DNA from: Chloroflexota bacterium
GTDB lineage: Bacteria; Chloroflexota; Anaerolineae; Aggregatilineales; Phototrophicaceae
Direction of reading: 5' to 3'
NCBI GenBank assembly: GCA_023392115.1
Contig: JAEVZT010000572.1
Location: 1 to 8,205 of the forward strand
Length of the DNA: 8,205 nt
In this document: in pieces, positions 7,766 through 8,205 of the stretch
Layout of the letters: each line of letters opens with the position of its first letter
How positions within the stretch are numbered: the first letter of the stretch is position 1
Position numbers and translations under genes: made by a program
Notes under the pieces: generated by a model
The model's database searches: none
Seen by the model: only the letters and a program-made list of their open reading frames with translations
Told to the model about the DNA's origin: nothing

Positions 7766-8205
7766 ATGCATCGTCGTATCGTGCTTGCACTCCTGATCAT
7801 CACCGTTTTTAGCGTCCTCGGCGGCGCGACCTTCGCTCAGGAAGCGACTGAATCGGAAACCCATTATGTCGGTTTCGTCCCACCGGCGCTGACCAGCCCG
7901 TTCCATGTGGCGATGGTCGAAGGCGCGACGGCGCGGGCGGAAGAACTCGGCTGGACGATTGAAGTCCAAGCGCCCGCCAGCGAAGGCGACTTTCAGGCGT
8001 TCGTGACGACCGTTCAGCAGCTTCTGGAACTGGGCGTCGAAGCCATCAGCATCAACCCGATCGGCACCGACTCGGCGATCAGCGCCGTAGTGGCGGCGAA
8101 CGAACGCGGCGTGCCGATTCTGGCGCACAACTTCATCACGCCGTTTGACGAAGGCGACGTCGAGGCATACATCGGCTACGACCAGTGGGGCGGCGCTGAG
8201 CAGTT
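7766..8205 (+). CDS. Sec-exported sugar ABC transporter substrate-binding protein (3' partial)
   Basis: The frame is open from the ATG at 7766 to the window end, giving 146 complete codons of a protein expected to be about 320-350 residues. The N-terminus is a Sec signal peptide: basic MHRR, a hydrophobic core (about 5-20), and likely cleavage after Ala24 (TFA/QE). There is no twin-arginine motif and no lipobox Cys. The mature sequence begins [20 protein letters not shown], the first strand and ligand-pocket loop of type I sugar-binding proteins. It continues with [17 protein letters not shown] and [10 protein letters not shown], the repeated strand-helix pattern of the first lobe, and [11 protein letters not shown] near the end. 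It closes an ATPase-permease-binding protein order identical to the first importer. The ligand is unknown, and differs in pocket sequence from the first binding protein (HNF where the other has FDADSP). Confidence 0.92.
   Translation, partial: MHRRIVLALLIITVFSVLGGATFAQEATESETHYVGFVPPALTSPFHVAMVEGATARAEELGWTIEVQAPASEGDFQAFVTTVQQLLELGVEAISINPIGTDSAISAVVAANERGVPILAHNFITPFDEGDVEAYIGYDQWGGAEQ

Overview
The window holds sugar-uptake and sugar-processing genes, all on the + strand, from a GC-rich bacterium. Seven protein genes are visible and the two end ones are cut by the window edges. I favour a Chloroflexota-like (Anaerolineae-type) environmental genome. The reasons are the high GC, paired CUT2-type sugar importers with a Tat-exported binding protein, and intergenic hairpin/C-rich repeats of a style I associate with that group. 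This assignment is weak: no rRNA or marker gene is present.

Layout. Positions 1-3129 are a first ribose/galactose-type (CUT2) ABC importer: the 3' part of a double-cassette ATPase, a permease (2-nt gap), and a Tat-signal substrate-binding protein. A good intrinsic terminator follows (3143-3177). Positions 3205-4668 encode a 487-residue enzyme of the L-arabinose/L-fucose isomerase superfamily with a recognisable metal site. Positions 4669-4998 are non-coding: a block of nested hairpins (about 4674-4919) that is roughly mirror-symmetric, then a short stretch with a candidate promoter and the start of the next gene. Positions 4999-8205 are a second, diverged CUT2 importer in the same gene order: complete ATPase, permease overlapping it by 8 nt, then, after 111 nt with two small hairpins, a Sec-signal binding protein that runs off the window.

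Working together. Each importer should consist of a secreted binding protein that captures a monosaccharide or small sugar derivative, a permease (normally a homodimer) and an RbsA/MglA-type ATPase. The isomerase between them probably converts an imported aldose to a ketose. The sequence does not identify the sugar, and no kinase, aldolase or regulator is visible.

Most notable points. (1) The first ATPase has Ala in place of the catalytic Glu after the Walker B Asp of its N-terminal cassette. In this family the other cassette is already degenerate, so hydrolysis is in question. (2) The repeat block at 4674-4919 looks like two diverged copies of one hairpin module placed head to head. (3) The isomerase has an AraA-like length and His spacing but a FucI-like Glu/Asp pair. 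I found no strong evidence for a wholly new multi-gene system.
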